From Sympetrum striolatum (Eukaryota; Arthropoda; Insecta; Odonata; Libellulidae): a stretch of DNA of 64,000 bases. The stretch's first letter is position 1. Each line of letters opens with the position of its first letter. The stretch lies in NCBI GenBank assembly GCA_947579665.1, contig OX388343.1, forward strand, positions 98,895,657-98,959,656, written 5' to 3'. The notes under the pieces are model-generated. The model did no database searches, had not been told where the DNA came from, and saw nothing but the letters and a program-made list of their open reading frames with translations. The position numbers and the translations under genes are program-made. Positions 26,108 through 36,900 of the stretch are shown in pieces.

Positions 26108-26313
26108 ATTCACTACATCAAGAACACAAACACAACAAACACAAACACAACACTTGCCCTTGCGCACAAAGTCCCCAATACGGCTTGTTAAAATGTTCTG
26201 GTCGGGTAGCCTAGATGGTTAAGGCAGCCTCCCGGTTAGAGGAAGATCCCGGGTTCGATTCCCGGCCCTGTCAGACTTTTTTCAATTCCGCTTTTCCTTG
26301 GGAATTCACTACA
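26108..26313 (+). mobile_element. SINE-C, full head, with its tail segment upstream
   Basis: The head runs ggtcgggtagcctagatgg (box A-like) to cccgggttcgattcccgg (box B-like) and continues to the family end ccttgggaatt near 26305. Upstream of the head, at about 26153-26186, gcccttgcgcacaaagtccc resembles in the same orientation the SINE-C tail gcccttatctgcaaagtcac that follows the 3' end in the fold-back at 19015-19142. Between that and the left direct repeat is a (CAAACA)-like simple tract. The direct repeat attcactaca is at 26108-26117 and 26304-26313. The tRNA-like acceptor stem is too mismatched for a functional tRNA. Confidence 0.8.
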
Positions 26314-29300
26314 CCATTCAAGAATTGAAGAAAGCGTGGAGCAATTACGTAGAAAAATTCCAAAATATGATCCTTTATGATAGCAATAATCTTTGAATTC
26401 AAGATCTGACAGACATTAATATAGTATGTGAGTAAACAACGAGAAAAAAGTCATTACACCAAAACGATAAACTATGGCCAGTTTTCGGTAAACTAAGAAG
26501 ACAGCCATTTCCTTAAGTATAACAAAATTTACTTAATTTTTTTAAGGAATCGCCAAAATTTTCTTACCAAATCAATATTAAGGAAATAGTAAATTTCTTC
26601 TGAAAATAAGGATCCACATTCACCTCAAGTCCGTTTCCGCGGCAGTGAATGCACGGACAGATCGGAGACGAATCTCGAAATCGACGACACCGAGCAAACG
26701 TATCAACGTCGAGGATTTAAAAGCCGCCTCTGCTTTAATTAAGAGAGAAAAAGATATTCCGATGAGAGGAGATGGGGTAGAAACAGGGGATTTAACCTGC
26801 TAATTAGCGCCTTCTTTCAGATCTTCCCTTTGCCTCCCTCTCACTAAAGGGGCGACTTCTCCGAGATTAATCTTTCCGTTTTTGCCCAAATCCACTTTTG
26901 ATTAGAAGTCGGATAATTATTTACTCATGAACAATTTCCTAGGAAATTCTAATTTTCCTGGGAAAAAAGCTCGTCAGTTGATATCTTGTGCGAAGTGGCG
27001 ACAGTTATCATCTCATTAATTCCCTAAAATGAAAGAGTCTTTTAGGATCACTCAGAGATCTTTCCTAGACCATCGCAGGCGGCTCATTTAAAATCATACG
27101 TTCTCTTTTGGCCGCTTTTAGGAATTGCATACTCCTCTCAATGTAAATTTTTGAAGCATACATTCCCCTGATTTATATTCCTATACAATCGATCTCTTTT
27201 GTGGTGCGTATCAACATCCTCTACGTGTTTAACTGAGGTTTTGATTTTCTATTTTCAACTAATCTCATCCTGGCAAAACCTCTTCTTGGGTTATCGCCTA
27301 GCACGGATATATGTGTATGTTGTCAAGGAGATACCTAGCGCTTGGTATGTCTCTGAGCCTGGTCTGGGTGATAGCCAAAGAAAAAACATCCCTTAGTTTA
27401 AAGATTTTCTTAATTCAACTTTTAAGAATGAAAATGAAGTACAAATTCAGTACTAATGGACATTGAATGGTATTGGAAGTTATTCACTCCTAAGAAGACT
27501 ATCGATTGGCATTGTGTTTAATTACTCACGAATATTATTATATCACAGAATTGATGATCCTTTCATTTCGATGGAATGTCCGCAGGGGTCAAGAATGATC
27601 TCGTAACGTCCAACCATGTTTAGGTCTCTCCTTTTTCCACCCTTAATGCATTCTAGGAAATTCCTTTCTCAATGTTTTGCTCCTTTCTTCTCTTTGGACC
27701 CTTTCTTCTTGCTCACTTCGCTTTTGTAAGCGAGCCTGACCTCTTAAAGTACCCTATTTTAGACCCTTAGCTGCATTTATTCTCGCTGTGGTGAGGGTCT
27801 TTCTTCTAAGCTTTCTGTTCGACGTTCAAAACCGTGATTATGTTAGTCTCTTTTCCGAGTCCACGAAAATGATATTGCAAAGAAGCAACTTTCATTTAGT
27901 CCATGTCATTCCATTATTTAGCTGGACTCTTCCCTTCTGTCAGATACATGTAATTCGAATTTCAAATGTTTAAAAAATTTTTTTTTTAAGATTACTTATA
28001 TTAGAAAAACATTACTTTTTAACAGGATTTAAAATTCAAAAATATTTATAAATAAAAGTACATTTAGATCACGCTGTAAAATGCTGGAAATAGAAATGTT
28101 GTGAAAAATAAATCCAAATGAAATCACTTTTTAATAAAATGTAAACAGATACTTTTTAAAATTCAATTGATGGAAAATTTAATTTAACTAAATTTAGGGA
28201 CGACTTTTGGTTTTAGGGTTATCCAAAAACTGGTTTGAATAGTCTTTTTTCAAAATTCTGTAAACATTAATGTAATATAGAGTGAGAGTGGTTAACATTA
28301 TTCAGCATTCTCTCATTTCTTTGAAAGTCACTGTAACAGCGTCATACATTTAAGCTTAATTGCTTGTATAAAGTACTCTATAAAAATGTAATAAATATTT
28401 CATATAATTGATTCTGATAGTTTTGTTACATTGATTCTTTAAATGTTTTCATTATACTCTAAAATTAAGATATATATCCACCCAATCTATTTCCTTCACG
28501 CCACGCACAAAAGATGATTCAGTTAACGTATACATTTACTCGAACGTCGCGAGAAACAGTAAATTTCAATTTCTAGTACTGAATGATAAATCGAAAATAT
28601 TAAATAAATTCTCCCCAAAGAATCAAAGAACGGTCGATAAAATTCCATACCTTCAAACCTTTATTTAGCATCTCTTCTTCAACATCTGATTTGTTGATTT
28701 TCATTCAATGGTGTTGCTCAGGCTTACTTTTACTACCTAAATATTTCCTCATATTTTTGCTTGGAAGAGAATACTATTTCCCCAAATCATTCCCTTTAAA
28801 TGCATTTGATGGAATGCTTATTTCTTTATTATTTTCTACTCCAATTCCTCGTCAGGAAAAAGCAGTGGGAACTTAAGTAAAGAAATGACAGTAGGTGAGC
28901 AAACGATGACTTTTTTGCTTCAATAGTGTTGAATACATTCGAATATCTTATGCTAATAATTAATCTACTTTGTAGTTTGCATCAGTCTGAAGTGATGCGT
29001 GACAATTTAGTTCGATCTTGTAGTAAAACTGCTGTTATTTGTAAAAAGACACCCTTTATGTTGATAGCATATTGTGAAGGAAGGGGTTAGATTTAAACTG
29101 AAAGTTTTACTCAGGAATGTAAGAACTAGATTTTACAAAAAATTATAAAAAGTAAATACAAGCAAAGGGATATTTAGTTTTACGATATGAATTACCATGG
29201 TTGCTTTCACAATGGCTTTATACAATTCCAATAGAAAAAGTTAGGGTTTTTCAGAATTTGTAAAATTAAAAAAAAATAGGAGATAATTCCACGAAATGTA

Positions 29301-29514
29301 ATAATCATGATGAAAAGGAGGATAATGAAGGAGTATAAGAACACAGGAGTTAATAGAAAGTTAATAGAGAAAAATTACAAAACACCAAAGAATATTAAGT
29401 TTGAAGATATGAAAGATGTATTCCAAAGAATACGCCGTAGAAGTTCTGGAGATAAAAAGTATGTCAGGATGGCTGTTAGTACAGTAAGAACTTAATGTAG
29501 TTACAACAAAACTG
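26314..29514. other. Gene-free stretch
   Basis: Short chance frames only. Runs of T or A occur near 27970. Nothing repeated elsewhere was recognised. Confidence 0.4.
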
Positions 29515-29910
29515 TAACATCATCAACTATAGCTTTACAGCCCGGTGTCCCTCCATTATATATCTCCATTCTACTCTTTGCTTTCTCTTTTCCAATCCCC
29601 ATTGTCTTCCTCTTCAACATCTTGAAGCCAACTTTTGCGTGGTCTTTCTTTCTTTCTTCTCCCTTCTCTCTTGCTATTCATTAACCATTTGGGCACTCTT
29701 CCGTCCTTTAAACATTGCCCAACCATGGCCATCGCATTGACCTGAAGAATCTAACTATATCCATGTCTTGCAATATATCATTTATTTCCCAGTTAATTCT
29801 GATTCTTGAACTTTATCTCTCTGTAACTGTGCCATATATTCTTTTTATTACTCTCCTTTCAAATCTTCTTGTTTCTTTAACCTGTTTGGATAGGACCTAA
29901 GTCTTAACGC
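29515..29910 (-). pseudogene. RTE-like LINE C-terminal relic
   Basis: Minus-strand translation, with stops and shifts, gives the characteristic C-terminal domain in order: YGVKT (for YGSETW), ETRRFERRVIKRIYGTV, DIVRFFRSMRWPWLGNV, a basic stretch EGRRKKGRPRK from an adjacent frame, and SWLQDVEEEDN. This block is well known from RTE/BovB-like and related endonuclease-RT LINEs. The 3' end reaches tagttgatgatg near 29524, again typical of RTE tails. No frame longer than 62 codons is left here, so standard ORF calling misses it. Strongly decayed and inactive. Confidence 0.75.
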
Positions 29911-30644
29911 CATATGCAACTAAACGAAAACACTAATATACATAATTTCCTCTTCTGCGATTACGGATGCATGTTTATATTTGTATATATTTATCAATGA
30001 AACGCGCAATGGCATAAGACGCTTTTCTCAGATATTACAAGAAATAGGATTGAGGGAAGGAGCTTTAGTAACGAATTTTCTTTTGAAGACGGAAATGAAT
30101 ACATTTCCTTTGTTGTCGATATAAGTAGCGAATCCAACGCAACGCATTTGGTGAAAATATACAAAAGAACTTCCCGTCCGCATCCTGGCGTGGGATTTTA
30201 ATTTTATCGAATACAAGTCTTCAAATTTAGACCAATTTTTATTTTTTGGTGACTTGTAATTTTTTCCTCCTTTATAAGAGTTGACGCTATAATTTTGCTT
30301 CTTAGCTGTTTTCTCACCTGGAGTAACGAAATGAATTTGTTAACAAGTGAGTGGGTATTCAGTCTTCAAGCTGTCTCGCCTCACTCGTAGTCTTGAGAGT
30401 TGAAAAGTTTGAAAATGCACGAATGTAATGAAGGGAGTGCTGAAGTAGCTCGCAAGATGAAGGCAGTGCAAGGTATTTCGTATTTTTTGAAGTTTAAAAA
30501 TTTCTGCTAACTGTATATTAAGTTACAAATGATTCGCAAAAGTGCTTCAAAAAACACGATTAACATCTGTTTCTGTAAATATTTGGCCGCTATAGTATAA
30601 AAGTAAAAGTTTCAACGAGTAGAAGGAACTCTCGGATAACAGAA
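29911..30644. other. Gene-free stretch
   Basis: Nothing recognised. Confidence 0.45.
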
Positions 30645-30785
30645 ATGAAAAATATAAAGGTATAGATGGGACTCGAACACATGCCTAGTCTAATCTGGCT
30701 AGTCTTCCATCTTAAGTAAGGTAGCTTATCGGTAAGCACGGAAACTGGAATTCCTTGGTTTGAGTTCCAGTCATGTCTATATTTA
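30645..30785. mobile_element. SINE-D fold-back, diverged
   Basis: The right half (about 30719-30785) is a tRNA-like head and body on the plus strand: ggtagcttatcggtaagcac, then a box B-like ggtttgagttcc, then agtcatgtctatatttatc. The left half (about 30650-30700) is the same body on the minus strand: aaatataaaggtatagatgg, then gactcgaacacatgcc. The copies are head to head with 3' ends outermost, as in SINE-B and SINE-C, but more diverged. The body resembles SINE-B while the tail differs. No flanking direct repeat could be identified. Confidence 0.65.
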
Positions 30786-31642
30786 TCTGTATGTACGTAC
30801 GTGGAGATTGTACGTGCTAATTTCTACTTGCGAACGTAGTTTAGAGAGGCAAGAGAGCAACATAGGTAGTTCTAAAATTCTAAATTACGAATAACATGAA
30901 TATAGGGCTTTTATCTCAACTATATTAATATCTATAAATGGAAAACTACAACTCTTCGTCCCCTCCTTGTTTGAACACTGAAATTTCGTATTTTCCTACG
31001 CCTCTACAGACGCCTTTGTGGCACCAAAGCGTTCATTCGAGAAATTTCGATGTTTGCAAAGCGTTTAAAGTTCATTTCATGGGCTAAAGACATCTTCCTC
31101 CGTTTCCTCTTTTGCGAGAAAATCAGGAGAAAAAACTCGAACTCGCAATGTCTGAAAGGCGGAGCGTTTGCACAATCCATTTGAAGGAAAACACCGCTTC
31201 TTGACTCTGAGTTATTAACCCTTGCGTCATCAGCGCCTCATTCCGACTTCAATCGAATTCTTTTGGACGTTTAGATTTGGGAGATAGAAAGGACACGCGC
31301 AACCACAGAGAACTCAAAAGACGTTTTTAATCTCCTTTTTTCCTGTGATTCGTGTCTCGGCGGACGAGCTGGAACCGCCTTCATGGCGAAGTCCTGAGAG
31401 GAAGAAAAGTGAATTGGAACGAAATTCCCCGAAGGAGACGGATAAAAGAATGGAGTAAAAGGAGCGTGAAAAGAGGACGTGGATGGAGGGAGGGAAATCG
31501 AGTTGGTTCGAAATAACTTTAAGTCAGACATCTCGGAAGGGGGTTAAAAATATTAAATGTTTAATTTATTTGACAGTATACATATATACAGATATAGTTG
31601 ATATCGAGTATAATGTATAATGTATAACGTATAAATATTGTA
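30786..31642. other. Gene-free stretch
   Basis: Moderate G+C around 31200-31500, with an 86-codon minus-strand frame of no recognisable identity. Confidence 0.4.
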
Positions 31643-31719
31643 TATAGTAGTTTAATCAATATGTCCTAGCCGTACTTCGTGGAACGACATCTTAAGTTGA
31701 AAGAAAAGACTTCGTAATT

Positions 31720-32288
31720 GGGTATTCTTGCAAAATAGTAGAAAACATCCTTATAAAGAAAACTAAGAGGCTGTCTTCGTCACAAATTTTCCCTTCTTTG
31801 ATTCCGTTGGAAAAACCGAGCCCCAGGTGGGTTAAGCTCCCCTTTTTAGGGAATATTTCCTACAAACTACCCAACCTTCTCCCTCCCCATTTGATAGATG
31901 CTTTCTATTCACCAAGTAACCTCTCAAGATCCCTTTCTCAGAGAGTAAAGAAAGACCTTTCTTCACTCTCCGGGGTGTATGAGCTCAATTGTGGGGAATG
32001 TGCGGCCACATACATTGGACAGACAGCCTTAAAACAAGGATCGCCGAACACCAGCGATGCTACCGATTGGGAAACCCCGGATCGGCCTTCGCGGACCACC
32101 TCCTAGAGAGAGGGCATTCCTGCTCTTTCAATCCGAAGCTGCTCCACAGGCAATGGAAAGGGAGAAAAATGGATTCCTTGGAAAAAGTGGAAATTCTCTC
32201 TTCAACAAGACCCCTAACTAACGATATCACCTTCCTCAACCCCTCCCCTCTCCTGGTCTTTCCCTCAAAACTCTGTCCATCCCTATAA
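31720..32288 (+). pseudogene. PLE RT C-terminus plus GIY-YIG endonuclease, frameshifted
   Basis: The frame is open from the arm junction (GYSCKIVENILIKKTKR) through the RT-endonuclease linker KLPFLGNISYKLPNLLP. It then enters the nuclease domain at about 31970 with SGVYELNCGECAATYIGQT, which holds the GVY and YIG halves of the GIY-YIG motif with the Cys-x-x-Cys found in PLEs. Near 32027 the frame shifts by one base. The rest continues in the other frame with LKTRIAEHQRCYRLG, FADHLLERGHSCSF and LEKVEIL before a stop at 32286-32288. The Arg of the second motif and the ExH and GH-containing segments are present. The RT catalytic core is absent because of truncation. No initiator belongs to this fragment. 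Not functional. Confidence 0.87.
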
Positions 32289-32311
32289 ATACTGTCATTT
32301 CCGATGTAATA

Positions 32312-32350
32312 TCACTTGAGGATGGCTGTCAATGCCGAAACCGGTCGAAT
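32312..32350 (+). ncRNA. Degenerate hammerhead-ribozyme-like motif in the PLE 3' region
   Basis: The order is ttgagga (for CUGAUGA), then stem tggc with loop tgtcaat and gcc, then GAAA, then ccgg, then the cleavage-type triplet gtc (32344-32346). PLEs are known to carry minimal hammerhead ribozymes with very short stem III in their terminal repeats, and the position just downstream of the endonuclease ORF fits. Two of the seven CUGAUGA core bases differ, so this copy is probably inactive. Stem I was not worked out. Confidence 0.5.
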
Positions 32351-32408
32351 AAATTAAAACTTATTGTGGAAATTACGAAGTCTTTTCTTTCAACTTGCGT
32401 ATAGTAGT

Positions 32409-33400
32409 ACATAATACAGAAGTTACAAATTTATAGATTTAGTTATTCCGTGGAAGCGGAAATATGAAAAATAGGAGTTTATCTTTCGTACTCAATATAA
32501 TATTTCTTTGCATTTTAAAGGATGGATTTGAAAGAAAGCGAAATCAAAAGAGGGGTCCGAAAAAAATTAAGAGAAATTATAATGATAATTTAGAAAAGGA
32601 GAAAAAGGGAATAACGAAGAAAAATGAATATCACCAAAAATATTCGAGACTGCAAGAAGCAGAAATGGCTAAAATGAAAATGAATGGGATTAAATGAGGA
32701 AACAAGAATCAGCAGCAAGAAGATGGTATAAGATACTTGTTTCATAAATGAAGTGCATAAGTGTGATAAGTAATGGGTAATTCTTGAATTGGCTCATTAT
32801 ATGCTCAAATTAATTGAAGAATGATGTTACATGTTATACTTACTGCCTGTGAGGAATGAGGGTGATTTCTTTAATGTAAATGAAATAAGATGCACCCGTA
32901 TAGGTCATGCACTACTTAGAAATGAAAGCAATATTTCCTTGTAACTCCTCCTTTTCATCACTTTCCAGTTTTGAAGATAGTTTGATTATATGTTCAGTGC
33001 TGTTGCCATACATCTCTTTGATACGTTATTATAAACCAAACTATTTTATTGATATTTTTAAATTAAAAATAACATGTTTTTCATTTATAATGCGATGACT
33101 CTAAAATTACATGCTCCAAGTTGGATTGAGACAAATCAATATAGATATCGGCTCTCTTCTCTTGTTTTTAATTACAACAGATTCATTCTTAAGTCTGAAA
33201 AATAGCATTTAAAATTCAGGCCAAGAGTATGTTTGAAGTCTCGGTATGGACAAGTAATTTTATTATTCTTAAGACCAAACTCTTTAAATCAATGTGAACA
33301 CCATGAAGATGTTTACGTTAAATGTAAATCAACATTATCTGCATGCAAATGCTAGAACAAGAATCGACCACAGGTAGAAACGCTTTTATTAAAGTATGAT
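32409..33400. other. Gene-free stretch
   Basis: A 77-codon Lys-rich plus-strand frame at 32464-32697 reflects purine-rich, AT-rich sequence. No domain was recognised. Confidence 0.4.
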
Positions 33401-33488
33401 TGCGTTGGGTCTTCATCATCATCATCCTTTTCCCCTTTTACCGACTCCGTCGGGGCAGGGCTTTTGTGGTTTAGTTGCATTGGGTCTT
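33401..33488 (-). mobile_element. 62-bp RTE-like 3' tail insertion with 13-bp direct repeats
   Basis: The inserted block is 33414-33475. On the minus strand it reads aaaagccctgccccgacgg, then gtcggtaaaagggg, then a (GAT)n tail. This is the kind of terminus expected for an extremely 5'-truncated RTE-type retrotransposon or a SINE using its 3' end. The direct repeat tgcgttgggtctt (33401-33413) is matched by tgcattgggtctt (33476-33488), 12 of 13 identical, showing a discrete retrotransposition event. Confidence 0.65.
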
Positions 33489-33871
33489 ATTTTTTAATAA
33501 AAAATAATTAAATAATACACAACGGAGAAATAAATTTATGAGCTGAGCAAGTAAAAGGCAATTAATCACAGTGGATTTTTATAAATCTTTCTTTAACATC
33601 CTCACTTGTAGATTGCATTATTTATAATAAATATGGTATCAATTGGCAGTAAAAATCTTTCAACATAATCTGAATCCGTTCAATAAACTAAATAATGAAT
33701 ACAATCTGAATACACATAACAGAGAGAATTTGAAAAGGAAGATGTCTGAGCATAGCAATATTAGCAGAGGGAGAACGTGGGATTATTCATTCAGCAGTGA
33801 TTAATGTGTATTCACCGCGGTATCGTGAGGTTAATCATGACTATGGCATTAAAAATGAATGATGGAGGAAT

Positions 33872-33982
33872 GATGGACGACGAGAGTACTTAAAACACGT
33901 CCGTAACACAACTTAACTCCAGTGAAGTTGTGTTACGGACGCGATCTTGAGCAAAGATGCAAAAAAAGAAAGGGATGGACGA
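33872..33982. repeat. Fold-back with possible target duplication
   Basis: Perfect 17-bp inverted arms, cgtccgtaacacaactt at 33898-33914 and its complement at 33925-33941, surround a 10-bp spacer. The direct repeat gatggacga at 33872-33880 and 33974-33982 flanks the block. The unpaired flank is longer on the right (32 bp) than on the left (17 bp). The layout resembles the PLE-type insertions, but no sequence of the block matches a known 3' end here, and a 9-bp direct repeat in purine-rich sequence is weak evidence alone. Confidence 0.5.
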
Positions 33983-36900
33983 GTAAGGATTGTGAAACTT
34001 CTTCATTATATAGTGTTCCACTTTCCAAATAATAGAGGATTAAAAAAGAATCTGATGAAGAATATATATTAATCATTTTCCATCCGCTCTGATACCTCGT
34101 ACCCTGTACCCTGTACCTCGTTGGAAGAATGAATTCGACATTCGATACGGGAGGACTTAATATTTGTAAATTGTTACATATTGATATTTCTTAGATACGG
34201 CATTAAAGTTTCAGTGCATTCACTTTCGCTAGAACACGTTTTTAGGGTAACAACTGGATCTATTGTACCAGTAACATGATGTATTTATCACACACTTTAG
34301 GCATTAGTAGCTAGGAATAAAAGGAAAGTTTGAGACATGAACCAAGAATGATTAACGCGGTAAATTTGGAATAGACGTACATGAAAGGTGGACGAATAGA
34401 TAAGTATAACGAAAATTATTCAATATATGATAACATTCCTCAGTAAATAGCATTTCAGAGTAATCACGAAGGCTATATTAAGTAGCTAATGCAGATTAGC
34501 TCGAGAGCGAGAGAGATACAAGGAAGAGGGAGGAGAATATCCCAGGGAAGGAGACGAGGAGGCAATTTAAGCGAATGCAAAATGAATGGGAAACGCAAGA
34601 GGAAAGTTCCACGAGGAAAAGTCAGATTGAAAATGAAGCAAAGTGAAAACAGAAATGCGGGAAAGCGTAAGTGGAGGAGAGGAGACAGAAATGTGGGAAA
34701 AACAGAAAGGATCGCGGGGAAGCGAAACTAGAGGAAACTAACGACTTTAGCAAGTTGGGAAAAAGAAAAACAATAATGAACAAAAGAGGTTTTTGGACCG
34801 TTATCTTTTTCCTTCCCTTGGGTCAAAACCTTCTCTATCCCAGATTAAGCTTAATTGACACATTTATAGGTTGAGCGGAGACGGCCATGTTTAAAAGGGC
34901 CCGGCATAATCCGATACGAAAAGTCCAAGTGTGGTTCAGAATGTTCACCCTCGGATCGACAACCGAGCTGACGAGGGAAACAAGTAGCACCAAAGACATA
35001 AGTACCTTTTTCGAGAGATCAGCAAATTTAGCTAAAAAATAATTATATGATAGCGTTTAATTGAATGAATTTGAGAATGTGAATGTTATCATGGCATTGC
35101 GATCCAATCGATGAAAACTGTAAGATTAAAAATATTCGGTTTTATCAAAATCAAGTAAATCCTCTGTAACTGTGAGGGTTTTACATATTAATAATAATTT
35201 TATTAGTTGATTAGTTGCTATTTTTATTGATGACAATAAATATTGTAAGATAATTAACTACCGGAATACAGTATCGACGGGAAATATTGAATGGCAAATA
35301 TGCAATATTAACATTGTAATGTATGTTATTTCCAAAGTTTTTCATTACTGAGAATCGATGAAAAGTATGTTATTTATTTCAAATTCCACACATACCTCTA
35401 GAATTCGTCCAATTAATTTTAATTGGTAAAATTAAAAAAAAGAAATGTAACTCGCACCCTAATAAGATGTTTAGAGCCATAAAGAGTTTAAACATTTCTT
35501 AAATATTAAATAATAGTGCCATATGACGTGTGTTAAGAGAAAAGAAGAAACGCTTCATGTGAACATTTTGAACGCGAGTGTGGAGAAAGAACGAAACGAA
35601 CATTCTAAAGGAAGAAAAAGAGAAAGGAATCGGAGAGTTGGATGAGAGGAAAAGTGATGCGGATGGAGGTGGATGCCCGTAGGGGATTATAATGTGGACT
35701 GATGAAAGGAGAGAATGGCGAGGAACTAGAGGAGAGAAAGGGAAAAACTACGATAAAGACAATGATGAGAAGACAGAAAAATGACAAGAAGAGAATGGGA
35801 GGGTTAAGAAGGAGGAGAAGGATTATGAAGAGAGCGATGTTCTTGGGCAAATATGACAAGGAAGAGAGCTAGACAGGGGATGATGAGGATGTGACACTGT
35901 TGCGTAGAGGGGTGAGTAATGAAAGTGTTCGGGTGGGGAAGGGGGATAGGTGTGCGGAAGATGATGAAAAATCCGAGGGAAAGAAGGGGATCCGATCGAT
36001 AAGTAACTTGCTGAACATAAAACCACAGGACTATTACTACGCTGAAGAATAAGAGACCGACAACAAGGTCAAAGTTTTATTGGCATTCCTTATGCTCACG
36101 AAATGTGAAGCACTCGTTTTACGGATTGTTCGAATATTCCTCAACTCCATAAGCAGGGTGTATCACACTTTTGAATCTCGATTTTGTAGACGGGAATATA
36201 TAAAGGAATGGATTCCATTTGATTGTTTTAATATTAACTCAAGAATGTTATGCTTTTCGTTTATCGGTCAGATTTAAATTTTCTCACAAACATTAAATTC
36301 CTTAAAATATGATTAATGAAACATGACCTCCAAAATTACCCTTCAAGTTTTACATAGTGTAATGAGTTTGAGAAGCACCCAATCGATATTAAGGTGTATC
36401 TTTTTTCATTTGCATCTATTTTCATCAAGTTTGTTTCAAATAATTTACGCTTTATTGACAGCTTTTTATATATTCGCAGCCATTTCTTTCCATGCGTAGA
36501 TGCAATGCAATATTTTCAGAAATTGGTTCAAGGTAAAAAGCCTGACGTTAATTTAGTTTGAGACAGAATTATCGTTGTAGGGCAAGAGTAATACTGTTAT
36601 TCTTTCTCGAATGATTAATTATATGTTTACGCAAATCAAACTTATTGAGCTGGACGAAATGCATTCACAGTTGGAATATTTGGAAATCTCTTTACGCCGT
36701 CTTTCACGATAAATCAAATGCTCAAATTATTTCAACAAACTTATGATAATTAAGTAAATGTTCACATTGCTCGAAGATTTAACATTTCGGCGCTACATTT
36801 ACCTGAGTTTCAGACAAAAATCTCAGAGTAGTACTAAATCATAAGTTGAGAAATATTTTCATCTAAAGGTTTACCGCATATGAAACTCAGTCAGGTCAAA

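Larger units (their letters stand above)
31643..32408 (+). mobile_element. Penelope-like element, 5'-truncated, with inverted terminal arm
   Basis: The inserted block is 31652-32399. In order it holds a 42-bp extension (31652-31693), a 26-bp arm (31694-31719), the end of the PLE ORF (31720-32288), a ribozyme-like motif (32312-32350), and the arm's perfect inverse (32371-32396). The direct repeat tatagtagt is at 31643-31651 and 32400-32408. The left arm is thus a 26-bp inverted copy of the element's own 3' terminus joined directly to the truncated coding region. Inverted partial copies and an unpaired tail of about 40 bp are known features of PLE insertions. The extension contains tagccgtacttcgtggaac, a motif shared with the insertions at 54319 and 60532. 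Confidence 0.88.

Noticed and set aside
26202..26276. Possible functional tRNA gene
   Set aside because: Box A and box B and the D and T arms are tRNA-like, but the acceptor stem is mismatched, the base before the putative anticodon is not T, and the same head with a common tail occurs at three other sites, so it is a SINE.
34489..34731. Arg/Lys-rich 80-codon frame, possibly a nucleic-acid-binding protein
   Set aside because: It is a by-product of a GA-rich tract. No Kozak, splice or homology support, and the neighbouring frame is open as well.
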